NCBI GenBank assembly: GCA_002452815.1 | Contig: DKFM01000011.1 | Coordinates: 62,001 to 126,000, forward strand | Length of the DNA: 64,000 nt | DNA from: Rhodobacteraceae bacterium UBA6796 | GTDB taxonomy: Bacteria > Pseudomonadota > Alphaproteobacteria > Rhodobacterales > Rhodobacteraceae | Direction: 5' to 3' | Part shown: positions 40,684-49,149 of the stretch, in pieces | Numbering within the stretch: the first letter of the stretch is position 1 | Layout of the letters: each line of letters begins with the position of its first letter | The notes under the pieces: generated by a model | What the model saw: the letters and a program-made list of their open reading frames with translations, nothing else | The model's database searches: none | What the model was told of the DNA's origin: nothing | Position numbers and translations under genes: made by a program

Positions 40684-41951
40684 CACTCGCCCTTCACACG
40701 TTCGATATGGGCGCCCACCGCGCTCAGCTTTTCTTCCACCCGCTCGTAGCCGCGGTCGAGGTGGTAGACACGGCTGACCACGGTTTCGCCCTCGGCCGCC
40801 AACCCGGCCAGAATCAGCGACACCGAGGCGCGCAGATCGGTTGCCATCACCCGCGCGCCGCGCAGTTTTTCGACGCCATGCACGGTGGCATGGCCGCCGT
40901 GAACCTCGATCTTGGCGCCCATCCGCATCAGTTCGGGCGCATGCATGAAACGATTTTCGAAGATCTTCTCTTCCAGAACGCTGGTGCCCTCGGCGGTGCA
41001 CAAAAGCGCCATCATCTGCGCCTGCAGATCGGTCGGGAAGCCCGGGAAAGGTTCGGTGACCACATCGACCGCGCGCACGCGACCGTTCTTGCGCTTGACC
41101 TTCAGCCCGGCGGCGGTTTCCTCGACCGAGATCCCGGCGGCATCGAGTTTTTCACAGAAGCTCTCGACCAATTCGATCCGGCCGCCCAGGCATTCCACCT
41201 CGCCGCCGCAGATCGCGGGGGCCAGCATATAGGTGCCCAGCTCGATCCGGTCGGTCACCACCGGGTGCGTCGCACCATGCAGCCGGTCCACTCCCTGAAT
41301 TTCGATGGTCGAGGTGCCCTCGCCCTCGATCTGCGCGCCCATCGCCCGCAGGCAGCGCGCCAGATCGACGATTTCCGGCTCGCGTGCGGCGTTTTTCAGA
41401 ACCGACGTGCCCTTGGCCAGCGTCGCGGCCATCAGGAAGTTCTCGGTCGCGCCGACCGAGGCAAAGCGCATCTCGTGCACCGCGCCTTTCAGCCCGCCCT
41501 GGGTTTTCGCGTGCAGGTAGCCCTCGCGCAGTTCGATCTGCGCGCCCAAGGCCTCGAGCGCGTCGATGTGAATGTCCATCGGTCGTGCACCGATCGCACA
41601 GCCGCCGGGCAGCGACACGACCGCATGGCCCAGCCGCGCCAGCAACGGCCCCAGCACCAGGTTAGAGGCCCGCATCTTGCGCACGATGTCGTAATCGGCG
41701 ACCGGGTTGATCTCGCCGTGGCTGGAACTGGCCAGAACCTTGCCGTCCTGCAGCGCGGCCACCTCGGCGCCCAGACTGGCCAGCAGCTCGGTCATCGTGC
41801 GAATATCGCTCAGCCGCGGCGCGTTGGTCAGGGTCAGCGGCTCTTCGCTCAGCAGCGTCGCGGGCATCAGCGCCAGACAGGCGTTCTTGGCCCCGGCAAT
41901 CGGGATCTGCCCGTTGAGCGGCCCGTTGCCGCGCACGATGATCGAATCCAT
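40683..41951 (-). CDS. murA: UDP-N-acetylglucosamine 1-carboxyvinyltransferase
   Basis: First committed enzyme of peptidoglycan synthesis; it transfers enolpyruvate from PEP to UDP-GlcNAc. The protein is 422 residues. The active-site loop [10 protein letters not shown] contains Cys118, the fosfomycin target, and [13 protein letters not shown] and [15 protein letters not shown] are family motifs. The ATG at 41951 gives [14 protein letters not shown]. It is followed in coupled fashion by the GIY-YIG gene and preceded by a small gene one base away. Confidence 0.98.
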   Translation of the reverse strand: MDSIIVRGNGPLNGQIPIAGAKNACLALMPATLLSEEPLTLTNAPRLSDIRTMTELLASLGAEVAALQDGKVLASSSHGEINPVADYDIVRKMRASNLVLGPLLARLGHAVVSLPGGCAIGARPMDIHIDALEALGAQIELREGYLHAKTQGGLKGAVHEMRFASVGATENFLMAATLAKGTSVLKNAAREPEIVDLARCLRAMGAQIEGEGTSTIEIQGVDRLHGATHPVVTDRIELGTYMLAPAICGGEVECLGGRIELVESFCEKLDAAGISVEETAAGLKVKRKNGRVRAVDVVTEPFPGFPTDLQAQMMALLCTAEGTSVLEEKIFENRFMHAPELMRMGAKIEVHGGHATVHGVEKLRGARVMATDLRASVSLILAGLAAEGETVVSRVYHLDRGYERVEEKLSAVGAHIERVKGE

Positions 41952-41952
41952 T

Positions 41953-42114
41953 CTACTCGTCCTTTGCCTTTTCCGACCCGGCCTCATCCGCGCGCGCCCG
42001 CGCCTGCGCCTTGCGCCGCTGCAGATTGGCGCGCAACGCCGCCCGCAACCGCGCTTCGCGGCTGTCCTCGGGGCGCGGCTTGCCGCTGCCGGTATCGGTT
42101 TTTTTGTCTGTCAT
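41953..42114 (-). CDS. Small conserved basic protein
   Basis: A 53-residue, highly charged protein: an N-terminal [18 protein letters not shown] segment and a helix rich in Arg/Ala ([23 protein letters not shown]). I have the impression that similar short proteins lie upstream of murA in relatives, but I do not recognise a function. The stop lies one base before the murA start. The Shine-Dalgarno GAGAGG just upstream of the ATG is within an inverted repeat, so translation might be controlled. Confidence 0.7.
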   Translation of the reverse strand: MTDKKTDTGSGKPRPEDSREARLRAALRANLQRRKAQARARADEAGSEKAKDE

Positions 42115-42117
42115 CGG

Positions 42118-42156
42118 CCTCTCTCTACCCCGCCCGGAAAAATGTGTCGAGAGAGG
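42118..42156 (-). promoter_or_regulatory. Inverted repeat covering the Shine-Dalgarno of the small gene
   Basis: CCTCTCTC (42118-42125) and GAGAGAGG (42149-42156) are perfect complements. On the minus strand the 3' arm GAGAGAGG ends three bases before the ATG at 42114 and contains the ribosome binding site. An RNA hairpin with an eight-pair stem and 23-base loop would bury it. Confidence 0.5.
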
Positions 42157-42170
42157 GTGCAAATTTGTCC

Positions 42171-42198
42171 TTGCACAGCCCGGCGAATGCATCTAAAT
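42171..42198 (+). promoter_or_regulatory. Candidate promoter of the tRNA-Thr gene
   Basis: TTGCAC (42171-42176) and CTAAAT (42193-42198) with a 16-base spacer on the plus strand, about 30 bases before the mature tRNA 5' end, a normal distance for a tRNA promoter. Confidence 0.5.
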
Positions 42199-42230
42199 CC
42201 CCGCCCACGGTCGAAGTTGACCGGAAGGAT

Positions 42231-42305
<75 letters not shown>

Positions 42306-42515
42306 TCTTTCCCACATAAGACATTCGGAAAGCGCTGGAAACCACGGAATTCCCGTGTGTTATGCGTTCAGCTGGGTCTGCGCATTCGGCAGGCGAAGCG
42401 GGCCGAGCAGGCGGCTTTGCTGCGTTTGCTCCAACGCGCAATTGCACGGCCTTGAATTTCGCAAGGCTGGAAGGGGCAGGTCACCCCGCCCCTCTCCCGA
42501 TCGAACCTTCGCGCC

Positions 42516-43586
42516 TCAGCCCAACGCAACCAGGTGGTTGTCCCAGGACAGATTGGCGCTCGACAGCGGCTCGAACCGGCCTGCGGCCACCCGTGCCACC
42601 GCGCCCTGGCCGTCGGTCGCGACGAATCCCCCCGCCGCGCAGGGGCCAAGCCCGCAGACATCGGCCCGCGGCACCGACCAGAGCGGCGCGCCCTCGGCGG
42701 AAAACGCCTGCACCCGCCCGCCCTTGGGCGAGGTGATCGCCACCTCGGCGCCATCCGGGCTGAAGGCGATCGACCCGGCATAACCCTGCATCGCGAACAT
42801 CTCGGCGTCTTTCGGCTCGGCCAGAATCACTTCTGTGCCGCGCCGGTGCAGACCCAAAAGCGGCACCGGCTCTGCCAGATCGCCCTGCCATTGCATCGCG
42901 AACGCCACCAGCCCGTCGGGCCCCAGCGCCAGATGCCGGATCGAGTTCTGCCACATATCGGGCAGTTCGACCTGATCGAGCACCGCGCCATCCGGGCTAA
43001 GGTAGCTCAGATTCGGGCGCATCCGGTCGAGGTTCAGCGGCGTGCGGTCGCTCGGATCGGTCTGGATGCCGCCATTGGCCACCACCAGCACCTCGCTGCC
43101 CGGCAGGCGCCGGATTTCATGCGGCCCGATCCCGTTCGAGGCGAATTCCCCGATCCGGCGATACCCCTGCGCCGCATCCCAGATACCGATGCGCCCCTCG
43201 GACCCCTCGGCCACCACCTCCGAGGTGAACAGCACCGTGCCATCCTCGGAATAGACGCCATGTCCGTTGAACTGGCGCCCCTCGGGCGGGGTCAGCCGGG
43301 CGGTCAGGGCGCCGCTGGCGCAGTCGATCACCAGCGCGAAAGTGCCCGGTCGGCGGGCGAAGGCCACCGCCTCGGGGCGGATCGGATGGGCGGTGGCGGC
43401 ATGGCCCCGGCCCGGCAGCGATTGCGAAAACAACCGCTCGCCCGTTTCCGACAGCCCCCAGAGCGCATAACCGCCCGAAGGATCTTTCGCCGCGGCCAGG
43501 TAGGCCGGGTTGCCCGCATCGGCCCAGCTCGCACGCGGAATCGCGGCGGCAGCAACAAGAGAGGCAAGGAAAGCGCGGCGTTTCAT
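42516..43586 (-). CDS. DUF1513 exported protein of the imelysin locus
   Basis: A 356-residue protein with a twin-arginine-like start (MKRRAFLASLVAAAAIPRASWA) and a seven-bladed-propeller-like repeat pattern, including FNGHGVYSEDGTVLFTSE, GIGPHEIRRLPGSEVLVVANGGIQTDP and RLALGPDGLVAF-like segments. DUF1513 proteins occur next to imelysin and di-haem genes in iron-regulated loci of Gram-negative bacteria; a periplasmic iron-uptake role is inferred from context. It is the last gene of the four-gene unit starting at irpA. Confidence 0.85.
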   Translation of the reverse strand: MKRRAFLASLVAAAAIPRASWADAGNPAYLAAAKDPSGGYALWGLSETGERLFSQSLPGRGHAATAHPIRPEAVAFARRPGTFALVIDCASGALTARLTPPEGRQFNGHGVYSEDGTVLFTSEVVAEGSEGRIGIWDAAQGYRRIGEFASNGIGPHEIRRLPGSEVLVVANGGIQTDPSDRTPLNLDRMRPNLSYLSPDGAVLDQVELPDMWQNSIRHLALGPDGLVAFAMQWQGDLAEPVPLLGLHRRGTEVILAEPKDAEMFAMQGYAGSIAFSPDGAEVAITSPKGGRVQAFSAEGAPLWSVPRADVCGLGPCAAGGFVATDGQGAVARVAAGRFEPLSSANLSWDNHLVALG

Positions 43587-43609
43587 GGTCAGGTCCTTTT
43601 CGTGTCGTT

Positions 43610-44611
43610 TCAGTCGCCATCGGCCGAGTTGAAGCCCGCATCGACGCCCAGAAGCGCGCCGATCTCGCTCAGCGCGGCATCGTGCGCGGCGCGCACGGAT
43701 TGCTGCAGAATCTCGACCTTCAGGCGGGTGCCCGGCTCCGCCACCCCTGCGAAGACCGGATCGTCCAGCTTCGCGGCCACGTCATGCGCGCGCGCGAAGG
43801 CCGCTTCGGTCAGCGGAATCTCCCCCAGCCCCTGCGCCAGCGCGCGGGCGAACCCTTCCAGCGCCTTCAACGACAGCGCCACGTCGCGCAACGAGCGGCC
43901 AGAGGCCAGCGCTTCGGCCCGTTCCGGGCGCGGCTTGTCGAAGCTGCCCAGCGGGCGGCCCAGCCTCTGATCGGCGTTGAATTCGAGGCCGGAAATCAGC
44001 TGCGTGAACAGGGCCTGCCGCGCCTCGGCACGGGTCAGGAACCGGGTGTTGCCCTCGGCCCCCGCAGTCAGCAACAGATCGGCATAACCGCCGTGCCACT
44101 CGGCCTCGGTCTCTTGCGCCATCCGGGCCAGATCGGCGGCCAGCGCGCGGCGCAGATCGCAGGCATAGGCGCCCGTATCCGTGGCCTCGGCGCCGTAGAG
44201 CAGCCGCTCCAGCCCGAACAGCCCGCGCGCGGCGACCGACACCTGCGCCATGCCGTCGGCCGTGACCAGCGCGGGATCGGCGGCTTTCAGCATCGACTCG
44301 GTCTGGCGCGCGCCGATGGCCTTGGGATCGGGCCAGAAGGCGATCGCCAGCGCACGGCCCTTGTCCTCGATCGGGCCCAGCCGCAGATGGGCCACCCCCA
44401 GCCAGGCATCGAACGTGGCGTTCCACGGCGCCTGCAACGCGGCAGAGCTGCAATCGGCCTGCGCCGCGTCGCTCAGCGCCTGCGCCGCAGCGGTGAACCC
44501 CGCATAGCCGGGCAGGATTTCCTTGCTGATCGCCTCGGGCACATCCGCCTGTGCGGGCGCCAGCACGGATTGGGCGGCAAGGAACAGGGCAGCAAGGGGC
44601 AACAGGCGCAT
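43610..44611 (-). CDS. Imelysin-like periplasmic protein lacking the motif histidine
   Basis: A 333-residue protein with a signal peptide (residues 1-22) and an imelysin-type helical fold, including the FDAWLGVAHLRLGPI segment. The GxHxxE motif that identifies imelysins is replaced by GLFGLE at residues 130-135, so the His is Phe. The family in this position may have a different or lost metal site. It overlaps the di-haem gene by one base and is followed 23 bases later by DUF1513. The role in iron handling is from context. Confidence 0.8.
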   Translation of the reverse strand: MRLLPLAALFLAAQSVLAPAQADVPEAISKEILPGYAGFTAAAQALSDAAQADCSSAALQAPWNATFDAWLGVAHLRLGPIEDKGRALAIAFWPDPKAIGARQTESMLKAADPALVTADGMAQVSVAARGLFGLERLLYGAEATDTGAYACDLRRALAADLARMAQETEAEWHGGYADLLLTAGAEGNTRFLTRAEARQALFTQLISGLEFNADQRLGRPLGSFDKPRPERAEALASGRSLRDVALSLKALEGFARALAQGLGEIPLTEAAFARAHDVAAKLDDPVFAGVAEPGTRLKVEILQQSVRAAHDAALSEIGALLGVDAGFNSADGD

Positions 44612-46017
44612 CAGAGGCTCTCCAGATAGGCGATCAGGGCGGCGCGGGTCTCGGGCGCCATCTGCGCGACCCTATCACGGGCCGGCGCCGCTTCGCCACC
44701 ATGCCACAGGATTGCCTCGAGTAACGATCGCGCGCGCCCGTCATGCAGATAGGTCGCGGGGTGGCCGGTGGCCGCCTCGGTCAAACCGATGCCCCACAGC
44801 GGCGCCGTGCGCCATTCGCGGCCCGTGGCCAAACCTTCGGCGCGCTCATCGGCCAGACCGGGGCCCATGTCATGCAACAGCAGATCGCTGTAGGGCCAGA
44901 TCAGCTGAAAGCTGCGCGCCGGATCGTCGGGAGTGCGCGGCGTGACGAATTTCGGACGATGGCAGGCCGGGCAGCCAGCGGCATAGAACGCCTCCTTGCC
45001 CGCCAGAACCTGCGGGTCCGCCACCTTGCGCCGCGCCGGAACGCCCAGATTTTGGACGTAGAACGCCACCAGATCCAGCGTATCGCCCGAAACCTCGCGG
45101 CCATCGCGCAGCCCGGCATCCTCGCCCGTGGGGGCCGCGCGGCAGGCGGTCTGCGCCGCCGTGCAATCGCCTGCCGGATCTGGGAAAAGCGGCGTCGAAA
45201 GGCCCATATCCGTGGAAAACGCCGCCGCCGCCATGTCGCGCAGGCTGGCCGCGCCCGCCTTGTGGCCGAATCGCCCAAGCGTGACCGCCCCGGCAGCCGG
45301 GCTCCAGACGCGCGCGGCGCGGCCCGAAATCCCATCGCCATCGGCATCGTCCGGGTCGGCCTGCGCCAGAATATCGGCCTCTGCCACCGCTTCCAGCAGG
45401 CCGAGCCCGATCAGCTGCGGCGCGATGCGCAGGCTGGTCTGCGTGCCCGGCGTCAGTTCGGGCGTCACGCGCGCCAAGGGGCGGCGCAGATGCACCACCT
45501 CGCCGCCGGCCAGCTCGACCACGTCCTCTTCCCACGCCAGCGTCAGCGCGCCTTCCGCGGGCACGCCGGGCACGGCGCGATCCTGCAGCTGGCTGCCATG
45601 TACAGGGTGCGGCGCGCCGTCGGCGCCCGAGAGTTTCAGCACCATCCCGGAAATTTCGGCCGCGCTTTGCGGCGGGCGCCCGCGTCCGTCACCCGGATGG
45701 CAACCCGCGCAAGAACGGGCGTTGAACAGCGACCCCAGCCCGTCCGAGGCGCGCGTGGCCGTGGGCGCCGCAACCCAAAGCTTTTCAAACAGTGCCTCGC
45801 CCAGCGTGAAATCCATCCGCAGATTCAGAGGCAGGTTCGCCGCAGGCTCGGCGAACTGCGCCACGGTGGCGGCCCCGGCCGGGCGCGCCTCGAATGGCTC
45901 CGGCGCGGTGAAATCCGCGGTCCAGGCGGTCACGGCAGCAACCCGCGCGGCGTCATCGGCCAGCGCGGGTCCAACCAGCGCCAGCAGCGCCACACAGGAT
46001 TTCAGCAAGGTCGTCAT
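44611..46017 (-). CDS. Di-haem oxidoreductase-like protein (DHOR/thiol oxidoreductase family)
   Basis: A 468-residue protein with a signal peptide (residues 1-20) and two c-type haem motifs, CAGCH at 103-107 and CPACH at 349-353. NARSCAGCHPGDGRGRPP and FGHKAGAASLRDMAAAAFSTDMGLSTPLFP are characteristic of the DHOR family related to bacterial di-haem peroxidases. With imelysin and DUF1513 it forms a conserved periplasmic iron locus. The ATG directly follows an intrinsic terminator and lacks a ribosome binding site, so translation initiation is unusual. Confidence 0.88.
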   Translation of the reverse strand: MTTLLKSCVALLALVGPALADDAARVAAVTAWTADFTAPEPFEARPAGAATVAQFAEPAANLPLNLRMDFTLGEALFEKLWVAAPTATRASDGLGSLFNARSCAGCHPGDGRGRPPQSAAEISGMVLKLSGADGAPHPVHGSQLQDRAVPGVPAEGALTLAWEEDVVELAGGEVVHLRRPLARVTPELTPGTQTSLRIAPQLIGLGLLEAVAEADILAQADPDDADGDGISGRAARVWSPAAGAVTLGRFGHKAGAASLRDMAAAAFSTDMGLSTPLFPDPAGDCTAAQTACRAAPTGEDAGLRDGREVSGDTLDLVAFYVQNLGVPARRKVADPQVLAGKEAFYAAGCPACHRPKFVTPRTPDDPARSFQLIWPYSDLLLHDMGPGLADERAEGLATGREWRTAPLWGIGLTEAATGHPATYLHDGRARSLLEAILWHGGEAAPARDRVAQMAPETRAALIAYLESL

Positions 46018-46018
46018 C

Positions 46019-46051
46019 GAAAAACGCCCGCGGCAGTCGCCCGCCGCGGGC
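46019..46051 (-). terminator. Intrinsic terminator between irpA and the di-haem gene
   Basis: Arms GCCCGCGGC (46026-46034) and GCCGCGGGC (46043-46051) around an eight-base loop; on the minus strand they are followed by GTTTTTCG, which directly abuts the ATG of the downstream gene at 46017. Confidence 0.85.
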
Positions 46052-46058
46052 CTATATC

Positions 46059-47321
46059 TTATTGGAAGACCGCGTTCGGGTTATCGAGGCTGTCCGAGCC
46101 TTCGACCTCGATCTCGCCGCCCAGGGCCGCCACCGCACGCTCGATCGAGCGGGTCTGGGTGACCAGCGCATCAACCGCCTTGGTGATGATCGCAGCGCCC
46201 TCTTCATTGCCCATCGCCAGCATCTGATCGAAGGCCATGCCACCTTCGGCCGCCGCTTTCATTTCCCCCAGGGCGCCCACCGAAACGTCGAGTTCGCTGC
46301 GCAGCTGCGCATCGACGGCCGGATCGGCGGCCTTGACCAGATCGCTGATCGAGGGCCCCGAAACCACCGTGCCATCCACCCGGGTATAGCTGCCGGTATA
46401 GACGTTGCGGATGCCGACCCCGTCGTAATAGTGGCTCAGATGGGTCATGTCCGAGAAGCAGTCATGCTCTTCTTCCGGGTCGTGCAGCATCAGGCCAAGC
46501 TTGATCCGCTCGCCCGCCAGTTCGCCATAGGACAGCGACCCCATCCCGGTCAGAATCGCCGAGACACCGGCCTTCGGGTCGGCCTCGATCGCCGTGCGTG
46601 CGGCGCCGCCCTCGGCCCAGTTCGCCACCATTTCCTGCAGATCAGTGACCAGCAGGTCGGTCGCAGCCTGCAGATAGGCCGCCCGGCGGTCGCAGTTGTC
46701 ATGGGTGCAGCCCTCGCCCTGCACGAAATCGGTGTAGGGCCGCGCGCCCGCCCCCGCATCCGTGCCGTTCAGATCCTGCCCCCAAAGCAGAAATTCGATG
46801 GCGTGATAGCCGGTGGCCACGTTCGCCTCGATCCCCTCGGCCTCGTGCAGCGTTTCGCCCAGCAGCGCGGGGGTGATCTCGGTCGCGTCGACCTCGGTGC
46901 CGCCGATGGTGACCTTGGGGTTGGCGATGATGTTCAGCAGCGCCAGTTCGTTTTCCTCGTTCACCGCGGCCGAGTCCATGTCGACATAGTCGATCAGCCC
47001 CTCGTCAAGCGGCCAGGCGTTCACCTTGCCTTCCCAATCGTCCACGATCGGGTTGCCGAAGCGGAAGGCCTCGGTCTGCTGGTAGGGCACGCGCGCCGCA
47101 ACCCAGGCCGCCTTGGCCGCCGACAGCGTCTCTTCGGACGGCGCGGCGATCAGCGCCGCCACCGCTGCCTGCAGGCCCTCGGCCGTGCTGAGCGCATCAC
47201 CATAACCCGCCTCGGCCAGATCCGCATAGGTATCCAGAACTGCCCCGGTCGCGGGGGCATCGGCAAAGGCCGGGGTGATCAGAGCGGTGGTGGCGGCCAG
47301 CGCCATCAGGGGTTTCATCAT
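46059..47321 (-). CDS. irpA: Imelysin / iron-regulated protein A
   Basis: A 420-residue periplasmic or surface iron-uptake-associated protein of the imelysin (peptidase M75) family. It has a signal peptide (residues 1-20, ending AFA). The GxHxxE motif is GYHAIE at residues 171-176 (His173, Glu176), followed by FLLWGQDLNG, typical of the IrpA type. The second repeat contains GERIKLGLMLHDPEEEHDCFSDMTHLSHYYD. GAGG precedes the double ATG. It is the first gene of the unit irpA / di-haem / imelysin-like / DUF1513. Confidence 0.94.
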   Translation of the reverse strand: MMKPLMALAATTALITPAFADAPATGAVLDTYADLAEAGYGDALSTAEGLQAAVAALIAAPSEETLSAAKAAWVAARVPYQQTEAFRFGNPIVDDWEGKVNAWPLDEGLIDYVDMDSAAVNEENELALLNIIANPKVTIGGTEVDATEITPALLGETLHEAEGIEANVATGYHAIEFLLWGQDLNGTDAGAGARPYTDFVQGEGCTHDNCDRRAAYLQAATDLLVTDLQEMVANWAEGGAARTAIEADPKAGVSAILTGMGSLSYGELAGERIKLGLMLHDPEEEHDCFSDMTHLSHYYDGVGIRNVYTGSYTRVDGTVVSGPSISDLVKAADPAVDAQLRSELDVSVGALGEMKAAAEGGMAFDQMLAMGNEEGAAIITKAVDALVTQTRSIERAVAALGGEIEVEGSDSLDNPNAVFQ

Positions 47322-47344
47322 CGCACGTTTCCTCAGTCAGTGTC

Positions 47345-47430
47345 CCGCCCCGTCCGGGGCCTGCCGGGAAACTGACTGAAATGCTCGGATATGTAAACCC
47401 GATTTTTTCAGTAAACTTTATTCGCCAACA
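47345..47430 (-). promoter_or_regulatory. irpA upstream region, probable iron-responsive promoter
   Basis: This AT-rich stretch contains GTTTAC repeated 17 bases apart on the minus strand, a possible ATATCC or ACATAT -10, and the sequence CTGACTGAAATGCTCGG on the plus strand just before the start. The last resembles the iron-responsive boxes described for Rhodobacterales, but I do not recall the consensus precisely enough to assert it. Confidence 0.3.
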
Positions 47431-47455
47431 CAAGGCAGGGGCCGATCCCGGAAAT

Positions 47456-47488
47456 GCAAAAGGCCGCGCCTTGCGGCACGGCCTTTGA
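47456..47488 (-). terminator. Terminator of rpmG
   Basis: AAAGGCCG (47459-47466) pairs with CGGCCTTT (47479-47486) across a 12-base loop that can pair further; on the minus strand the stem ends in CTTTTGC. It lies 23 bases after the rpmG stop. Confidence 0.8.
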
Positions 47489-47508
47489 ACCAGAGGTTCG
47501 GCGCGATC

Positions 47509-47676
47509 TTACTTGATCTTGCCTTCCTTGTATTCGACATGCTTGCGCACGACCGGATCGTATTTGTTCACGGTCATTTTTTCCGTCATGGTGCGGGCAT
47601 TCTTCTTGGTCACATAGAAGTGCCCGGTGCCCGCCGTCGAGTTCAGACGGATCTTGATCGTCGTCGGCTTCGCCAT
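47509..47676 (-). CDS. rpmG: 50S ribosomal protein L33
   Basis: A 55-residue protein beginning [33 protein letters not shown], the alphaproteobacterial L33 sequence. The zinc-binding cysteines of C+ paralogues are absent, so it is the zinc-independent form. It is monocistronic, with a terminator downstream. Confidence 0.97.
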
Positions 47677-47844
47677 TTTCAGTCTCCTAGAGTCGGGCAC
47701 CCGTGCGCCCGCGAATTCCTTGAAGCCCGCCTTTTAGCGAGGCCGCGCCCGGAGTCAACCGCCAAACCGAACCTGTCGCGCAAAATTCTGCATCCCGGGC
47801 GCGGAACACCGAACCGGCCCGGGCAGACAGACCTGCCGCCCCGC

Positions 47845-48555
47845 TCAGACCAAGGGCTTGCCCATGGCGTGATGGATTTCCAGCACCTTCGTCGCCTCCA
47901 GCCCCAGGGCTGCGGCCAGATTGGCAAGATATTGCTTTTCGGCCTCGGTATCGACGCTGATCGCCATCAGGGCCGCGGAATAGACCTGAGCCTTGGTGCT
48001 TTCGGTTGCCGCCGCCGCCAGTGCCGCAACATCGACAGGCGCATCCAGCGCGGCCTCGACGAAGGCGATCTCTTCTTCCGAGGCATCGCCCAGATGATCC
48101 ATGATCTTGGCCCGTTCTTCGGCGTCGATCTCGCCATCGGCCTTGGCGGCCTGAACCATCGCGCGGATCATCAGCTTGGCCTGCTCTTCCAGAATCGTAT
48201 TGGCCGGCATGTTCGCGGTGACGGCACCGATCATATCGCCCAAGCCCTTGGCCCCCGTCGCCGCAGCGCCGGTCATCGCGTTCATCAGACTGCCCAAACC
48301 GGCCTCGGTCGCCTCGGTCGCGGCAGCGGCCTGGTTGCCGAATTTGGTGACCATCTCGCGCACCGCATCTTTGCCGCCGGGAACACCGAACTTTTCGGCC
48401 ATCTCGCCCATCTGATCGGCCATGCCACCGGGCTCGCCCGCGCCGCGCAGCGCTTCTTTCATGCCATCGACACCGCCAATCTTGCGAAACTTGTCGACAC
48501 CGCGTGCTGCGGCAAATCCCACGGCCAGCGTGGCCAGCGTTTTGACGAAACTCAT
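47845..48555 (-). CDS. DUF533 / TerB-like protein
   Basis: A 236-residue protein. The N-terminal segment MSFVKTLATLAVGFAAARGVDKF is hydrophobic and could be a membrane anchor; the C-terminal half, with LMIRAMVQAAKADGEIDAEERAKIMDHLG and QVYSAALMAISVDTEAEKQYLANLAAALGL, is the TerB-like DUF533 domain. TerB-type domains appear in tellurite and stress modules, but the function here is unknown. The ATG at 48555 has GGGGGGGAAC upstream. It is separate from the telA cluster at 58 kb. Confidence 0.85.
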   Translation of the reverse strand: MSFVKTLATLAVGFAAARGVDKFRKIGGVDGMKEALRGAGEPGGMADQMGEMAEKFGVPGGKDAVREMVTKFGNQAAAATEATEAGLGSLMNAMTGAAATGAKGLGDMIGAVTANMPANTILEEQAKLMIRAMVQAAKADGEIDAEERAKIMDHLGDASEEEIAFVEAALDAPVDVAALAAAATESTKAQVYSAALMAISVDTEAEKQYLANLAAALGLEATKVLEIHHAMGKPLV

Positions 48556-48689
48556 GTTCCCCCCCATTGGTTTGGACACACAGAATACTGCGCCCAATGT
48601 AAGAACACGCCAACGGTTTTTCAGGGGGAAATGCCGAAATAATCCCGCAAAACCCGATATGCGGGCGGGGAATCGGCAGGCCGAAAATG

Positions 48690-49099
48690 CGCGGATGGCC
48701 TGTAAGCCGGATTTTGTCCGGGGGCATGCGCCCCCTGGATGACCATTCCTCTAGCCCTGCAGTTGCCTGCAGGATCAAGCCGCCAACCCGGACCGCTCGG
48801 GGCGAAGCTCCCCTGCGGTGGCGTTGCCGCCCCGCGCGCGATCCCTATTCGGCGTTGCTCCCGGTGGGGCTTGCCGTGCCGGTCCTGTTGCCAGTCCCGC
48901 GGTGGGCTCTTACCCCACCGTTTCACCCTTACCCGCGCCCGAAGGCGGGGCGGTCTCGTTCTCTGTGGCGCTTTCCCTGGGGTTGCCCCCGCCGGGCGTT
49001 ACCCGGCACCGTTGCTTCATGGAGTCCGGACTTTCCTCGGACCCCCAGCTATCCGCGGCAGCGGAGCTATGGGCGCCCGCGGTCATCCGGCCATCCGCG
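48690..49099 (-). ncRNA. rnpB: RNase P RNA
   Basis: About 410 bases, catalytic RNA that matures tRNA 5' ends. On the minus strand the 5' part contains GAGGAAAGTCCGGACTCCAT, and the core contains AGGGTGAAACGGTGGGG followed by TAAGAGCCCACCGC; both are hallmark bacterial RNase P segments. The terminal P1 helix is formed by an 11-base perfect complement, 48690-48700 with 49089-49099, which fixes the ends. The 3' TAAGCCGGATTTTGTCC pattern is visible on the plus strand near 48702. Any apparent open frames across it are not genes. Confidence 0.97.
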
Positions 49100-49149
49100 C
49101 ACGCCTGCCTTACGCCGCAACCGGGGGCGCGGTCAATGGGGGCGCCCCG

